A stretch of DNA of 64,000 nt from Rhizobium pisi (GCF_003938655.1 NZ_RJJT01000010.1:62001-126000), one strand, 5' to 3'; positions 26,785 through 36,541 are shown, numbered from the stretch's first letter. Notes: generated by a model not told the origin, from the sequence alone. Program-made: numbers and translations.

Positions 26785-27129
26785 ATGGGCGAGAATGTTC
26801 ACCAGCTTGCCGAACGGATCGCGCACGTAGAAACGCCTGACACCCCAAGGCTCGTCGGCCGGGCCGTATTCGATCGGAAAACCTGCCGCTGACACGGCCT
26901 CGAAGGCGGCATCGAGATCGTCGACCTCAATCGAGAGGTCGGGCACCGGCGTTCCGGAGCCGCCTTCGCTGGCAATGCTGAGCTGGAGGCTCATCTGCCT
27001 GGCCGCGCCGAACGTGGTGATCCAGCCGTGATCCATGATTACGTCGAGACCGAGGATATCCTGATAGAAGCGCTTCGCTGGTGTAATGTCAGGCGCCCCG
27101 ATATTGGCGACGATGCGCAGGACCTTCAT
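26776..27129 (-). CDS. VOC-superfamily (glyoxalase-like) protein
   Basis: The product is 117 residues, starting MKVLRIVANIGAPDITPAKRFYQDILGLDVIMDHGW. The paired beta-alpha-beta-beta-beta modules of the vicinal oxygen chelate fold are recognisable: FYQDILGLDV, DLSIEVDDLDAAFEAVSAAGFPI, and the closing RRFYVRDPFGKLVNILAH. The family includes glyoxalases, dioxygenases and resistance proteins; the reaction cannot be inferred. It is convergent with the ndvB–opgC frame and followed on its own strand by nothing obvious. Confidence 0.85.
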   Translation of the reverse strand: MKVLRIVANIGAPDITPAKRFYQDILGLDVIMDHGWITTFGAARQMSLQLSIASEGGSGTPVPDLSIEVDDLDAAFEAVSAAGFPIEYGPADEPWGVRRFYVRDPFGKLVNILAHKN

Positions 27130-27513
27130 GGATTCGCTCCCGGATGTGCAGTGGTGAGGGGAGGATAGGGAAGATCAGCGGAGGATCAATCCGTATGGCC
27201 CGTCTGAGACGTTACGGCGTGTGGTTGTCCCCTCTGGCCTGTCGGGCAACTTCCCACAGGTGAGATCGGCAAGCGGCTGGCTCAGCGGATCTCTCGGACA
27301 CCTTGCTATAGCTGAGATGGTAGACGGAACCCTGACGCCCACCCCATCTCCCCGTTGAAGATCGGGTCCCGATCACGATGGTATTTGGTGCGGCAAGCTT
27401 TAAGACGTTTGATGTTTTGCGGCGGAGTAAGCCTCCAGCCAATCTCCCTCCGTGTCTTGAGGGAAAGGTCCGGCAGCGCAGAAAGGTAGCCTCACGGCAC
27501 GACCCCGAAACCA
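27130..27513. other. Intergenic region between VOC and ndvA genes
   Basis: About 380 bases without a credible gene; it lies upstream of the VOC gene and downstream of ndvA. Short open frames show no ribosome binding site or family resemblance. Apart from the ndvA terminator at its right edge I see no structured element. Confidence 0.5.
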
Positions 27514-27551
27514 AACAAAAAGGCCGGAAGGAGCGATCCTTCCGGCCTTCG
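27514..27551 (-). terminator. Intrinsic terminator of ndvA
   Basis: On the minus strand, 18 bases after the ndvA stop, a 12-base-arm hairpin (AAGGCCGGAAGG / CCTTCCGGCCTT) is followed by TTTTTGTTT. It is a textbook rho-independent terminator. Confidence 0.85.
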
Positions 27552-27568
27552 TCTGAAACCTGTACCGA

Positions 27569-29350
27569 TCAGGCGGCTTCGGTGGTGTGGGCCTTGCGGA
27601 CCTCTTCGTCCGTCAGGATACCGCTGGCGCGCAGCAGGGCGGCGAAGCGGCCGTTGCTGTGGCTGAGCTCGTCGAAGCTGCCCTGCTCGACGACACGGCC
27701 GTCATCCAGGAAGAGCACCATATCGGCTTCGCGGACCGTCGACAGACGGTGGGCGATGATGAAGGTGGTACGGTTCTGGCGCAGATTGTCGATCGCGGCC
27801 TTGACGCGGGCTTCGGTCTCGACGTCGAGCGCCGAGGTTGCCTCGTCGAGCACCAGGATCGGCGCGTCCTTGAGGATGGCGCGGGCGATCGCGATGCGCT
27901 GGCGCTCGCCGCCGGAGAGCTTGTTGCCGCGCTCGCCGACATGCGTCTCATAGCGATCCTCACGGGTCTCGATGAAGTCGGCGGCGGCGGCGGCTTCGGC
28001 CGCACGGCGCATCTCCTCTTCGCTCGCGCCCTCACGGCCGAGGCGGATGTTGTCGCTGATCGAACGGTTCAGCAGACCTGCATCCTGGAAGACGGTGGCG
28101 ATGTGGCGGCGCAGCGACTTGCGGGTCACCTTGGTGATGTCGGTGCCGTCGACGAGGATCTGGCCGCCCTGGGCATCGTAGACGCGCTGCAGCAGGTTGA
28201 CGAGCGTCGTCTTGCCGGCGCCGGTCGGGCCGACGATCGCAACCGTCTGGCCTGCCTTCACCGAGAAGGAGACGTTGTGCAGGCCCTGCGAGCTGTTGCC
28301 GAAGCCGAAAGAAACGTCGCGGAACTCGATCGCACCCTTGACGTCCTTGATCTCGCCGTTGCCGGCAGGCTCTTCGCGTTCACGCACCGAGTCTTCCAGC
28401 TTGTAGAAGTCCTCGAGCTTGGAGCGGGCTTCGAAAATCTGCGTCGCGAACTGGCGCATCAGGTCGAGGCGGCCGATCAGCAGGTTGGCGAAGCCGATGA
28501 AGGCGATGACGTCGCCGACGCGAATCTGGCCGGACTGAACGAGCATCGTGCCGATGATCAGGACCACCATCATCGCGATGGTGGAGGCCATGCGGTTCAG
28601 CGCGCTGGCGATTGCCCACCAGTCGAGCACCGGATACTGCGCTTCGAGCAGGCGGTCGGCGAAGGATTTCAGCGCCTTGGTTTCAGCCTCGATGCGGTTG
28701 TAGCTGTGCAGGACCGAAACGTTACTGATCGAGTCGCTGACATGCGAGAAGACGGTATGATAATGATTTTCGACCGAGGCCTGACCATCCTTGGTCCGGC
28801 TCATGACGACGCGGCCGATCAGCCAGTAGGCGATGCCGAGCACGATCAGCACGGCCGAAAGGCGCAGGTCCATCGACATGGCGGTCGGCACCAGAAGGGT
28901 AAGCGCGATGACCGTCGACAGGTGGTTGCGCATGAATTCGAGCCAGAGGCCGAACAAGGTCTCGCAGGCGCGCAGCAGCGTATGCAGCGCGTTCGACGTT
29001 CCACGCTGATGGTGCCAGCCAAGCGGCATCGAAATGATGCGGCTGAAGGCTTCCGTCAGTAGCGTCGCGCGTCGTCCATGGGCCAGCCTGTCGGCCTCGC
29101 GGGCCACAAGGACGAAGGCGATGGTATTAAACACGGCAAAGGTTGCCCACATGAAAAGGATGGGCTTGACCTCACCCTTGCCCGAGATCGCATCGATGAT
29201 GCGACCGAACAGGATTGGTTCCGCGATGGTGATGGTCGCCAAGACAATATTTGCGAGAACCACCAGGGATACGCGGAGCTTATAGGCGCCAAGATAGCGC
29301 AGAGCCCTTGCATAGACCTTGAAAAGCGACACGTCTAACCTCTTGTGCAT
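27569..29350 (-). CDS. ndvA: Cyclic beta-1,2-glucan ABC exporter NdvA
   Basis: The product is 593 residues and begins MHKRLDVSLFKVYARALRYLG. It is a half-transporter: an N-terminal six-helix membrane domain (about residues 20-310) fused to an ABC domain with Walker A GPTGAGKTT, signature LSGGERQR, Walker B ILVLDEATSALD and H-loop IIAHRLSTV. Length and sequence agree with rhizobial NdvA and Agrobacterium ChvA, which export the cyclic glucan made by NdvB to the periplasm. It is transcribed toward the ndvB–opgC frame and divergently from expR, the same order as I recall for S. meliloti. Confidence 0.96.
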   Translation of the reverse strand: MHKRLDVSLFKVYARALRYLGAYKLRVSLVVLANIVLATITIAEPILFGRIIDAISGKGEVKPILFMWATFAVFNTIAFVLVAREADRLAHGRRATLLTEAFSRIISMPLGWHHQRGTSNALHTLLRACETLFGLWLEFMRNHLSTVIALTLLVPTAMSMDLRLSAVLIVLGIAYWLIGRVVMSRTKDGQASVENHYHTVFSHVSDSISNVSVLHSYNRIEAETKALKSFADRLLEAQYPVLDWWAIASALNRMASTIAMMVVLIIGTMLVQSGQIRVGDVIAFIGFANLLIGRLDLMRQFATQIFEARSKLEDFYKLEDSVREREEPAGNGEIKDVKGAIEFRDVSFGFGNSSQGLHNVSFSVKAGQTVAIVGPTGAGKTTLVNLLQRVYDAQGGQILVDGTDITKVTRKSLRRHIATVFQDAGLLNRSISDNIRLGREGASEEEMRRAAEAAAAADFIETREDRYETHVGERGNKLSGGERQRIAIARAILKDAPILVLDEATSALDVETEARVKAAIDNLRQNRTTFIIAHRLSTVREADMVLFLDDGRVVEQGSFDELSHSNGRFAALLRASGILTDEEVRKAHTTEAA

Positions 29351-29636
29351 CTGCGAAAAACGGGAGGATGCGATGCTACAAAAGGTTACCTGAACCGGCG
29401 ATTAACGGAGCATTCAGGGTTCAGCCGGCGTGATGATTAACACGAACGTACTATCGCAGGGTGCGACGAGATGACAATGGCGCGAAAATTGCCGCTTAGG
29501 TATATGTCGCGACAATTTGCACTTGCATTTTATTCAATGTTTAGCTCAGCATTAAATTAGAGACTGCATTTTATTGAGAAGACCGTTTCGCGACCAATCT
29601 GAAAAGCCGCCGACGGCCTCGCAAGGGGCAATATTT

Positions 29637-30377
29637 GTGAATATTAATTCGTTAATTCAATTGCTTGTAATTCTGGAGGAGTGCTCGAAACCCGAGGCCC
29701 TCGTCGGCGAGCTGGAACAGGTGATCCGGGGATGCGGCTTCGAATATTACAGCCTGTCGCGCCATTCGCAGCAGAATCCGGAACCCTGGGCCGGCACGCT
29801 GGCCGGCCGTTGGCCGGAACAATGGCAGCAGATATATGCCGCAAAAAAATATCTCCTGGTCGATCCGATCGTACGTTATCTCGCCCATGCGCAGCGGCCG
29901 TTCCGCTGGCGGGAGAGCATGGCGGCGTTCCGCAGGGATGCGCATGGGCGGCGTATGGAGCAGATGATGGTCGATGCCTTCGGCCACGGGCTGGAGGACG
30001 GCTATATTTTTCCGATCCATGGACGCAGCGGCATTCTCGGCGGCCTCAGCATCAGCGGCAAGCCGATCGAACTCTCGCCGGTGGAGATCGCGCTGTTCGA
30101 GGCGGTGGCGCGCAAGGCCTTCTGGCGGCTGCTTGATTTGAAAGGCGAGGCGCAGGCGCTGGAAACCGTGGTGCCGGCCGAAACGCCGCTGACGCGGCGC
30201 GAGATGGAAATCCTGCGTCATCTCGCCGAAGGCATGACCTCGATGGAGATCAGCAAGATGCTGAAGATCTCGAACCACACCGTCGACTGGTACATGAACG
30301 GCCTGCAGGATAAGCTGAAGGCGAAGAACAGGCAGCAGGCGGTGGCGCTCGCCTTTCGCCACGGCCTGATAAGCTAG
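29637..30377 (+). CDS. expR: LuxR-type quorum-sensing regulator ExpR
   Basis: The product is 246 residues from a GTG at 29637 preceded by AAGGGG; an in-frame TTG further upstream is less likely. The N-terminal AHL-binding domain keeps all four residues that contact the signal in TraR, with identical spacing: W63, Y67, D76, W91. The C-terminal LuxR helix-turn-helix is complete (TRREMEILRHLAEGMTSMEISKMLKISNHTVDWYMNGLQDKL). In S. meliloti expR also lies between ndvA and pyc, where it controls exopolysaccharide and motility. No AHL synthase gene is in the window, so it acts as an orphan receptor here. Confidence 0.92.
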   Translation: MNINSLIQLLVILEECSKPEALVGELEQVIRGCGFEYYSLSRHSQQNPEPWAGTLAGRWPEQWQQIYAAKKYLLVDPIVRYLAHAQRPFRWRESMAAFRRDAHGRRMEQMMVDAFGHGLEDGYIFPIHGRSGILGGLSISGKPIELSPVEIALFEAVARKAFWRLLDLKGEAQALETVVPAETPLTRREMEILRHLAEGMTSMEISKMLKISNHTVDWYMNGLQDKLKAKNRQQAVALAFRHGLIS

Positions 30378-30552
30378 GTTTCTTTTTCATTCTCACCGTC
30401 AAGGCCGCGGCAGACTTCCTGCCGGCATGTTTTGGCATGGCGAGAAAGTGCATTTCGCAGTCGCAAGAGAAATTGAACTTCTCGTGACAAGAAGTTAAGA
30501 ATTTTCTTCGCGGGTGCAGCATGCCCGTGTCTGAACGACGGAGGAGACCGTT

Positions 30553-33500
30553 TTGCCCATATCCAAGATACTCGTTGCCAACCGCTCCGAAATAGCCATT
30601 CGCGTGTTCCGCGCGGCCAACGAGCTTGGAATAAAAACGGTGGCGATCTGGGCGGAGGAAGACAAGCTGGCGCTCCACCGCTTCAAGGCCGACGAGAGCT
30701 ATCAGGTCGGCCGCGGCCCGCATCTTGCGCGCGACCTCGGGCCGATCGAAAGCTATCTGTCGATCGACGAGGTCATCCGCGTCGCCAAGCTCTCCGGCGC
30801 CGATGCCATCCATCCGGGCTACGGCCTGCTGTCGGAAAGCCCTGAATTCGTCGATGCCTGCAACGAGGCCGGCATCATCTTCATCGGCCCGAAGGGCGAT
30901 ACGATGCGCCAGCTCGGCAACAAGGTTGCCGCGCGCAACCTGGCGATCTCGGTCGGCGTGCCCGTTGTGCCCGCGACGGAGCCGCTGCCGGACGATATGG
31001 CCGAAGTGGCGAAGATGGCGGAAGAGATCGGTTATCCCGTCATGCTGAAGGCCTCCTGGGGCGGCGGCGGGCGCGGCATGCGCGCAATCCGCGATCCGAA
31101 GGATCTCGCCCGCGAGGTGACCGAGGCCAAGCGCGAAGCGATGGCCGCCTTCGGCAAGGACGAGGTCTATCTCGAAAAGCTCGTCGAGCGCGCCCGCCAT
31201 GTCGAAAGCCAGATCCTCGGCGACACCCACGGCAATGTCGTGCATCTCTTCGAGCGCGACTGCTCCATCCAGCGCCGCAACCAGAAGGTCGTCGAGCGCG
31301 CACCGGCACCCTATCTCTCGGAAGCGCAGCGCCAGGAGCTCGCCGCCTATTCGCTGAAAATCGCGGCAGCGACCAATTATATCGGTGCCGGTACCGTCGA
31401 ATATCTGATGGATGCCGATACCGGCAAATTCTATTTCATCGAGGTCAATCCGCGCATCCAGGTCGAGCATACCGTGACCGAAGTCGTCACCGGCATCGAC
31501 ATCGTCAAGGCGCAGATCCACATTCTCGACGGCTACGCCATCGGCACGCCGGAATCAGGCGTCCCGAAGCAGAAGGACATCCGCCTCAATGGCCATGCGC
31601 TGCAGTGCCGCATCACCACCGAGGATCCGGAGCACAACTTCATTCCGGATTACGGCCGCATCACCGCCTATCGCTCGGCATCCGGTTTCGGCATCCGCCT
31701 CGATGGCGGCACCTCCTATTCCGGCGCCATCATCACCCGTTTCTACGATCCGCTGCTCGTCAAGGTGACGGCCTGGGCGCCCAATCCGTCCGAAGCGATC
31801 GCCCGCATGGACCGGGCACTGCGCGAATTCCGTATTCGCGGTGTGGCCACCAACCTGACCTTCCTTGAAGCGATCATCGGCCATGCGAAGTTCCGCGACA
31901 ACAGCTACACGACCCGCTTCATCGACACGACGCCGGAGCTCTTCCAGCAGGTCAAGCGACAGGACCGAGCCACCAAGCTGCTCACCTATCTCGCCGACGT
32001 CACCGTCAACGGCCATCCCGAAGCCAAGGACCGGCCGAGGCCGCTGGATAACGCCGCCCAGCCGGTTGTTCCCTATGCCAACGGCAATACCGTTAAGGAC
32101 GGCACGAAGCAGCTTCTCGACACGCTCGGTCCGAAGAAATTCGGCGAATGGATGCGCAACGAGAAGCGCGTGCTCCTGACCGACACGACGATGCGCGATG
32201 GCCACCAGTCGCTGCTCGCCACCCGCATGCGCACCTACGACATCGCCCGCATCGCCGGCACTTACGCGCATGCGCTGCCGAACCTCCTGTCGCTCGAATG
32301 CTGGGGCGGCGCGACATTCGACGTGTCCATGCGCTTCCTCACGGAAGATCCGTGGGAGCGCCTGGCGCTGATCCGCGAGGGCGCGCCGAACCTTCTGCTG
32401 CAGATGCTGCTGCGCGGCGCCAATGGGGTGGGCTACACCAACTATCCCGACAATGTCGTCAAATACTTCGTCCGCCAGGCGGCGAGGGGCGGCATCGATC
32501 TCTTCCGCGTCTTCGACTGCCTGAACTGGGTCGAGAACATGCGGGTGTCGATGGATGCGATTGCCGAGGAGAACAAGCTCTGCGAAGCGGCGATTTGCTA
32601 TACCGGCGATATCCTGAACTCGGCGCGGCCGAAATACGACCTGAAATACTACACCGACCTTGCCGTCGAGCTGGAGAAGGCAGGAGCGCATATCATCGCG
32701 CTCAAGGACATGGCGGGCCTCCTGAAGCCGGCAGCGGCGAAGGTTCTGTTCAAGGCGCTGCGCGAAGCGACCGGCCTGCCGATCCACTTCCACACGCATG
32801 ATACGTCGGGCATTGCGGCGGCGACCGTTCTTGCCGCGGTCGAAGCCGGTGTCGACGCCGTCGATGCGGCGATGGATGCGCTCTCCGGCAACACGTCGCA
32901 GCCCTGTCTCGGCTCGATCGTCGAGGCGCTCGCCGGCTCCGAGCGCGATCCGGGCCTCGATCCGGAATGGATCCGCCGTATCTCCTTCTACTGGGAAGCG
33001 GTGCGCAACCAGTATGCCGCCTTCGAAAGCGACCTCAAGGGTCCGGCATCGGAGGTCTATCTCCACGAAATGCCGGGCGGCCAGTTCACCAACCTCAAGG
33101 AACAGGCCCGTTCGCTCGGCCTGGAGACCCGCTGGCATCGGGTGGCGCAGGCCTATGCCGACGCCAACCAGATGTTCGGCGATATCGTCAAGGTGACGCC
33201 GTCCTCCAAGGTTGTCGGCGACATGGCGCTGATGATGGTCAGCCAGGACCTGACGGTCGCCGATGTCGTCAGCCCCGACAGGGAAGTCTCCTTCCCGGAA
33301 TCGGTGGTTTCGATGCTAAAGGGCGATCTCGGCCAGCCGCCGTCCGGATGGCCGGAAGCGCTGCAGAAGAAAGCGCTGAAGGGCGAGACGCCCTATACCG
33401 TGCGTCCCGGCTCGCTGCTGAAGGAGGCCGATCTCGATGCCGAGCGCAAGGCTATCGAGACGAAGCTGGAGCGCGGGGTGAGTGACTTCGAGTTCGCCTC

Positions 33501-34017
33501 CTACCTGATGTATCCGAAGGTCTTCACCGACTTTGCGCTTGCCTCCGATACGTACGGTCCGGTCTCTGTGCTTCCGACGCCCGCTTATTTCTACGGGCTG
33601 AAGGACGGCGAGGAACTGTTTGCCGATATCGAAAAGGGCAAGACGCTCGTCATCGTCAACCAGGCAATGAGCGCGACCGACAGCCAGGGCATGGTGACTA
33701 TCTTCTTCGAACTCAACGGCCAGCCGCGCCGCATCAAGGTGCCGGACCGCGCCCATGGGGCGACGGGTGCTGCCGTCCGCCGCAAGGCCGAAGTCGGCAA
33801 TGCCGCCCATGTCGGCGCGCCGATGCCGGGCGTCATCAGCCGTGTCTTCGTCTCGTCCGGCCAAGTGGTCAATGCCGGCGACGTGCTCGTCTCCATCGAG
33901 GCGATGAAGATGGAAACCGCGATCCATGCGGAAAAGGACGGCACGATCTCCGAGGTGCTGGTGCGCACCGGCGACCAGATCGACGCCAAGGACCTGCTCG
34001 TCGTCTACGGCGGGTAA
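30553..34017 (+). CDS. pyc: Pyruvate carboxylase
   Basis: The product is 1,154 residues from a TTG start (PISKILVANRSEIAIRVFRAA), the same length as the R. etli enzyme whose structure is known, and nearly identical to it as I recall. It converts pyruvate, bicarbonate and ATP to oxaloacetate. Domains in order: biotin carboxylase (about 1-450, with KASWGGGGRGMR), carboxyltransferase (about 530-830, with LLTDTTMRDGHQSLLATR), allosteric linker, and biotin carrier with EAMKMETA, in which K1119 is the biotinylated lysine. It is a cytosolic anaplerotic enzyme. A weak dyad lies in the leader near 30486. Confidence 0.97.
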   Translation: MPISKILVANRSEIAIRVFRAANELGIKTVAIWAEEDKLALHRFKADESYQVGRGPHLARDLGPIESYLSIDEVIRVAKLSGADAIHPGYGLLSESPEFVDACNEAGIIFIGPKGDTMRQLGNKVAARNLAISVGVPVVPATEPLPDDMAEVAKMAEEIGYPVMLKASWGGGGRGMRAIRDPKDLAREVTEAKREAMAAFGKDEVYLEKLVERARHVESQILGDTHGNVVHLFERDCSIQRRNQKVVERAPAPYLSEAQRQELAAYSLKIAAATNYIGAGTVEYLMDADTGKFYFIEVNPRIQVEHTVTEVVTGIDIVKAQIHILDGYAIGTPESGVPKQKDIRLNGHALQCRITTEDPEHNFIPDYGRITAYRSASGFGIRLDGGTSYSGAIITRFYDPLLVKVTAWAPNPSEAIARMDRALREFRIRGVATNLTFLEAIIGHAKFRDNSYTTRFIDTTPELFQQVKRQDRATKLLTYLADVTVNGHPEAKDRPRPLDNAAQPVVPYANGNTVKDGTKQLLDTLGPKKFGEWMRNEKRVLLTDTTMRDGHQSLLATRMRTYDIARIAGTYAHALPNLLSLECWGGATFDVSMRFLTEDPWERLALIREGAPNLLLQMLLRGANGVGYTNYPDNVVKYFVRQAARGGIDLFRVFDCLNWVENMRVSMDAIAEENKLCEAAICYTGDILNSARPKYDLKYYTDLAVELEKAGAHIIALKDMAGLLKPAAAKVLFKALREATGLPIHFHTHDTSGIAAATVLAAVEAGVDAVDAAMDALSGNTSQPCLGSIVEALAGSERDPGLDPEWIRRISFYWEAVRNQYAAFESDLKGPASEVYLHEMPGGQFTNLKEQARSLGLETRWHRVAQAYADANQMFGDIVKVTPSSKVVGDMALMMVSQDLTVADVVSPDREVSFPESVVSMLKGDLGQPPSGWPEALQKKALKGETPYTVRPGSLLKEADLDAERKAIETKLERGVSDFEFASYLMYPKVFTDFALASDTYGPVSVLPTPAYFYGLKDGEELFADIEKGKTLVIVNQAMSATDSQGMVTIFFELNGQPRRIKVPDRAHGATGAAVRRKAEVGNAAHVGAPMPGVISRVFVSSGQVVNAGDVLVSIEAMKMETAIHAEKDGTISEVLVRTGDQIDAKDLLVVYGG

Positions 34018-34028
34018 GCAATTCGGCT

Positions 34029-34055
34029 GCCGGGGCGATCAAAGGTCGCTCCGGC
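34029..34055 (+). terminator. Hairpin after pyc
   Basis: Ten-base arms (GCCGGGGCGA / TCGCTCCGGC, one G-T pair) with a seven-base loop, 12 bases after the stop. No T tract follows, so it may be a weak terminator or a stabilising stem. Confidence 0.45.
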
Positions 34056-34275
34056 CATTCCTCCTCGATCACTCGTTTGTGTGCAACCGCCAATCGGAAT
34101 GCGAGACTTTTAAACGTTTTCCGGTGTCTGCGACTTGCCCTGCATGGCGCTTGTTTCCTAGAAACAACTCGGCGCATAGCCTGAGAGGATTACGCGCCAT
34201 TTCACGGAGCGCTGCTGATGCGTCTTATCGGGCGCGGTGCTCCAGCGACCCCGCCATTCAACAGGAAAGAACCCC

Positions 34276-34848
34276 ATGAGCCAGTTGAAAATCGCCGTCA
34301 TCGTCGGAAGCACGCGTATCGGCCGCTTTGCCGATCACCCCGCTCAATGGATTGCCGAAACCGCCGGAGCGCGTTCGGAGCTTGCCATCGAGGTGCTGGA
34401 TCTTCGTGATTATCCGCTGCCGTTCTTCGGCGAGGCGCGTGCAACCGAAGCCGAAAACGAGACCGCTGAGCGCTGGAAGAAGAAGCTGCGTGAATTCGAC
34501 GGCTATATCTTCACCGCGGCCGAATATAATCATGCGCCGACCGGCGTCCTGAAGAATGCCATCGATCTCGGTGAATTCATTCAAAAGCCGGTCGCCTTCG
34601 TCGGCTACGGAGGCGTTGGCGGCGCGCGTGCGGTCGAGCATTTGAGGCTGATCTTTGTCGAAATGGGCGCCGCCTCGGTGAAAACGGGCGTGCACATCGC
34701 CTTCAGCGAATATCTGAGCGTGCTGAAGGAAGGCAAGAGCCTCGGCGATTATCCGCATCTCAACGAGGCGGCCAAGAACCAGCTCGACCAGCTCATCTGG
34801 TGGGGCAATGCGCTGAAGGCAGCGCGCTCGGTCATCACCTCGGCCTGA
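34276..34848 (+). CDS. NADPH-dependent FMN reductase family protein
   Basis: The product is 190 residues from the ATG at 34276 (MSQLKIAVIVGSTRIGRFADHPAQWI). A flavodoxin-like fold is indicated by the phosphate-binding VGSTRIGRF, the flavin-contacting TAAEYNHAPTGVLKNAIDLG and FVGYGGVGGARAVEHL. Relatives include chromate and quinone reductases and YieF-type enzymes. The electron acceptor is unknown. It stands alone between pyc and a convergent ABC operon. Confidence 0.88.
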   Translation: MSQLKIAVIVGSTRIGRFADHPAQWIAETAGARSELAIEVLDLRDYPLPFFGEARATEAENETAERWKKKLREFDGYIFTAAEYNHAPTGVLKNAIDLGEFIQKPVAFVGYGGVGGARAVEHLRLIFVEMGAASVKTGVHIAFSEYLSVLKEGKSLGDYPHLNEAAKNQLDQLIWWGNALKAARSVITSA

Positions 34849-34919
34849 GGCAGGCCGCAGAACCGTCCAGAAGAACGCCTAAAACCGTCTCACGTAAATC
34901 ACGATTCACGTGAGACAAT

Positions 34920-35681
34920 TCAGATATCGTAGGTATGTGCGGCGTTGATCGTCGAGATGAAGCGCTTGGTGCGTTCGCGCTCCGGCGCGCTGAAGATCGC
35001 CTTGGCGCTGCCTGTTTCCACCACATTGCCGGCTTCCAGGAAGACGACGTCATTGGCGATCTTGGAGGCAAGCCGGAGATCGTGGGTCGCCATGACCATC
35101 GTCGTGCCCTCGCGGGCAAGCTGGCCCAGCACATCGACCACCTCGGCCGAAAGCTCCGGATCGAGCGCCGAGGTCGGTTCGTCGCAGAGAAGGACGCGCG
35201 GTGAAGGCGCAAGCGCCCGGGCGATCGCCACACGCTGCTGCTGGCCCCCCGAAAGCGTCGAGGGCCAGGCATCGGTCTTGTGCGCCATCCCGACCTTGGT
35301 CAGCAGCTCATTGGCGCGCTCACGCGCCTTTTCCCTCGGCCACTTCAAGACCGTCACCAGCCCTTCCATGACGTTCTCGATCGCCGTCTGGTGCGGGAAG
35401 AGCTGGAAATTCTGGAAGACCATGCCGGTTTGCCGGCGGATTTTCTGGATCGCCTGCCAGCTCGTTCGTTTGCCGGGCGCGAAGGAGAGCGTCTCCTCCC
35501 CGAGGCGGATGGCGCCTGATGTCGGGATTTCGAGCAGGTTGATGCAGCGCAGCAGCGTGCTCTTGCCGCCGCCGGACGGCCCGACCAGCGCGGTAACACT
35601 GCCCTCGGGAATGCGGATGCTGATGTCCTTCAGAATGACGGCGTCGCCGAAGCGCTTTTCGATGTTGGAAAGCTCGATCAT
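34920..35681 (-). CDS. Polar amino acid ABC transporter ATP-binding protein
   Basis: The product is 253 residues (MIELSNIEKRFGDAVILKDISIRI). Walker A is GPSGGGKST, the signature LSGGQQQR, Walker B VLLCDEPTSALD and H-loop ATHDLRL; the FQNFQLFPHQTAIENV Q-loop is typical of the GlnQ/TcyC group. It is the last gene of a minus-strand operon, overlapping the permease stop by four bases. It probably serves cystine or a polar amino acid, based on the binding protein. Confidence 0.92.
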   Translation of the reverse strand: MIELSNIEKRFGDAVILKDISIRIPEGSVTALVGPSGGGKSTLLRCINLLEIPTSGAIRLGEETLSFAPGKRTSWQAIQKIRRQTGMVFQNFQLFPHQTAIENVMEGLVTVLKWPREKARERANELLTKVGMAHKTDAWPSTLSGGQQQRVAIARALAPSPRVLLCDEPTSALDPELSAEVVDVLGQLAREGTTMVMATHDLRLASKIANDVVFLEAGNVVETGSAKAIFSAPERERTKRFISTINAAHTYDI

Positions 35682-36358
35682 GCATTTGCCTCCAGCATGC
35701 CGCCATAACGCGCGAAGCGGCGCTCGAGCCGCACCTGCAGCTGCGAGAGGACGGAACTCAGGACGAGATAGACCAGCGCCGCCTCGATATAAAGGATCAG
35801 CGGTTCATAGGTGGTGGCGACGATGCGCTGAGCCGCCTGGAAGAGTTCCGGCACCGTGATGGCAGCGGCAAGCGACGTATCTTTCACAAGCGAGATGAAG
35901 GTGTTCGACAGCGGCGGCACGGCGACGCGGGCGGCCTGCGGCATGATGGTGCGGCTCATCGCTTGGCGCCAGCTCATGCCGATCGAATAGGCGGCCTCCC
36001 ATTGGCCTTTGGGCACCGAGGAGATAACGGCGCGGATGATCTCGGAGCTGTAGGCGCCGATATTCAAGGTAAAGCCGATCAAGGCGGCCGGAAAGGCGTC
36101 GAGCAGGATGCCGATGCTCGGCAGGCCGTAGAAGATCACGAAAAGCTGGACGAGCAGCGGCGTGCCGCGGATGACCCAGACGTAGAAGCGGGCGATGGCT
36201 GTGACCGGGGCCGGGCCGAAAAGGCGGGCAATCGCGGTGATCAGGCCGAGGATCAGGCCGAAAGCAAAGGAAAGCAGCGTCAGCGGGATGGTGAAGATCA
36301 ACCCCGCCCAGAGGAGCGAGGGTAGCGATTCCGCCATCAGTTGGAGCCAGTGCGGCAA
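35678..36358 (-). CDS. Polar amino acid ABC transporter permease
   Basis: About 226 residues from a TTG at 36358 (PHWLQLMAESLPSLLWAGL); an ATG 21 bases later is an alternative. A longer frame would start in the intergenic repeat and is unlikely. The product has about five membrane segments of the HisM/GlnP type, with the family motif FYVWVIRGTPLLVQLFVIFYGLP and the ATPase-contact loop EAAYSIGMSWRQAMSRTIMPQAARVAVPPLSN. It overlaps the ATPase gene by four bases. Confidence 0.88.
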   Translation of the reverse strand: MPHWLQLMAESLPSLLWAGLIFTIPLTLLSFAFGLILGLITAIARLFGPAPVTAIARFYVWVIRGTPLLVQLFVIFYGLPSIGILLDAFPAALIGFTLNIGAYSSEIIRAVISSVPKGQWEAAYSIGMSWRQAMSRTIMPQAARVAVPPLSNTFISLVKDTSLAAAITVPELFQAAQRIVATTYEPLILYIEAALVYLVLSSVLSQLQVRLERRFARYGGMLEANA

Positions 36359-36407
36359 GGGGATGTTCCCTCTCGGTTGGGTGATATCTCGGAATACCCC
36401 TCCCCAA

Positions 36408-36429
36408 CCCCTCCCCACAAGGGGGAGGG
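36408..36429. repeat. GC-rich intergenic palindrome, copy 1
   Basis: CCCCTCCCC, ACAA, GGGGGAGGG: an imperfect palindrome in the gap between the binding-protein and permease genes. A close copy lies about 110 bases to the right in inverted orientation (36520-36541). Confidence 0.7.
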
Positions 36430-36519
36430 ACTTAATCTAGCTCCCGCTCCCCGCACGAAATAGCGACCGAGCCGCAAGTCGAGACGTTTGTTTTGAGATG
36501 AGGCGGTGTGCCGCCAAAG

Positions 36520-36541
36520 CCCCTCCCCTTGTGGGGAGGGG
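36520..36541. repeat. GC-rich intergenic palindrome, copy 2
   Basis: CCCCTCCCC, TTGT, GGGGAGGGG: nine-base perfect arms, 17 bases after the binding-protein stop (minus strand). It may reduce read-through so that more binding protein than permease is made. Followed on the plus strand by ACTTTTTAA. Confidence 0.7.

Noticed and set aside
27180..27513. Possible RNA gene or remnant between the VOC and ndvA genes
   Set aside because: No tRNA-like cloverleaf or known RNA motif was recognisable by eye; evidence too weak to name a feature.
36359..36418. Longer N-terminus for the amino acid permease
   Set aside because: It would translate the GC-rich intergenic palindrome; the family normally starts at the PHWLQLM segment.
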